Origin: Bifidobacterium sp. ESL0775
Lineage (GTDB): Bacteria > Actinomycetota > Actinomycetes > Actinomycetales > Bifidobacteriaceae
Direction: 5' to 3'
DNA: 64,000 nt
NCBI RefSeq assembly: GCF_029395475.1
Contig: NZ_CP113917.1
Span: 2,046,001-2,110,000 of the forward strand
Made by a program: the position numbers and the translations under genes. Shown one piece after another: positions 63,965 to 64,000 of this stretch. The notes under the pieces are model-generated. The model was not told the DNA's origin. It searched no databases and saw nothing but the letters and a program-made list of their open reading frames with translations. How positions within the stretch are numbered: position 1 is the stretch's first letter; each line of letters opens with the position of its first letter.

Positions 63965-64000
63965 GCCTTTCACTACTTTCTCTTCTGTATTCAATTACCC

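Overview
The window reads as a chromosomal segment of a high-GC Gram-positive bacterium, most likely Bifidobacterium or a close relative (inference). Supporting signs are GatCAB tRNA amidotransferase genes, a clpB gene preceded by a perfect HspR/HAIR element, a DUF3152-type metalloprotease, GluQ-RS, the rpsF-ssb-rpsR-rplI block, a LAPTG-type cell-wall sorting signal and the dense leftward gene packing. No rRNA, CRISPR array, transposase or phage gene was seen. One tRNA gene, tRNA-Lys(CTT), is present.

Layout. 0.1-4 kb: a large AT-richer surface protein with leucine-rich repeats, InlB-type repeats and a sortase signal. 4.4-7.7 kb: gatC-gatA-gatB. 8-10 kb: a two-gene ABC exporter. 10.1-14.3 kb: a SpoU-type methyltransferase, rmuC with a degenerate phosphoribosyltransferase-fold gene, and a membrane protein resembling the first membrane helices of a copper P-type ATPase. 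14.5-19.7 kb: clpB, a fumarylacetoacetate-hydrolase-family gene, acylphosphatase and a YggS-type PLP protein. 19.7-19.9 kb: three 51-bp tandem repeats. 20-27.6 kb: a complete tryptophan operon, trpE-G-D-C-F-B-A, controlled by a T-box leader with a UGG specifier. 27.6-32.3 kb: GluQ-RS, the DUF3152 protease, tRNA-Lys and a GPH-type sugar transporter.

32.7-37.6 kb is a six-gene operon joining a polar amino-acid ABC importer to a class V aminotransferase-fold enzyme, RidA and a YheO/DauR-type regulator, probably an amino-acid uptake and catabolism module. 37.9-47.7 kb is carbohydrate DNA. A LacI regulator lies next to a ROK kinase/GmhA-like isomerase pair whose promoter carries a 20-bp LacI-type operator. 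Converging on it is a self-contained phosphotransferase locus: PRD regulator, detached EIIA-like protein, EIIA, EIIB, EIIC, an AlsE-like epimerase, HPr and EI. This is the best candidate in the window for an incompletely described system. It could import and phosphorylate a ketose, epimerise it and feed it to central metabolism.

48-51.6 kb holds a multidrug-type MFS pump and the S6-SSB-S18-L9 block. 51.8-57.5 kb holds two tandem paralogous zinc-ribbon membrane proteins, the second with an added TcaA-like extracellular region. 57.7-58.7 kb is prs, and 58.9-64 kb is the ribose operon rbsA-C-B-D-K, whose promoter lies outside the window. Ribose import and phosphorylation beside PRPP synthase makes a coherent ribose-5-phosphate/PRPP neighbourhood.
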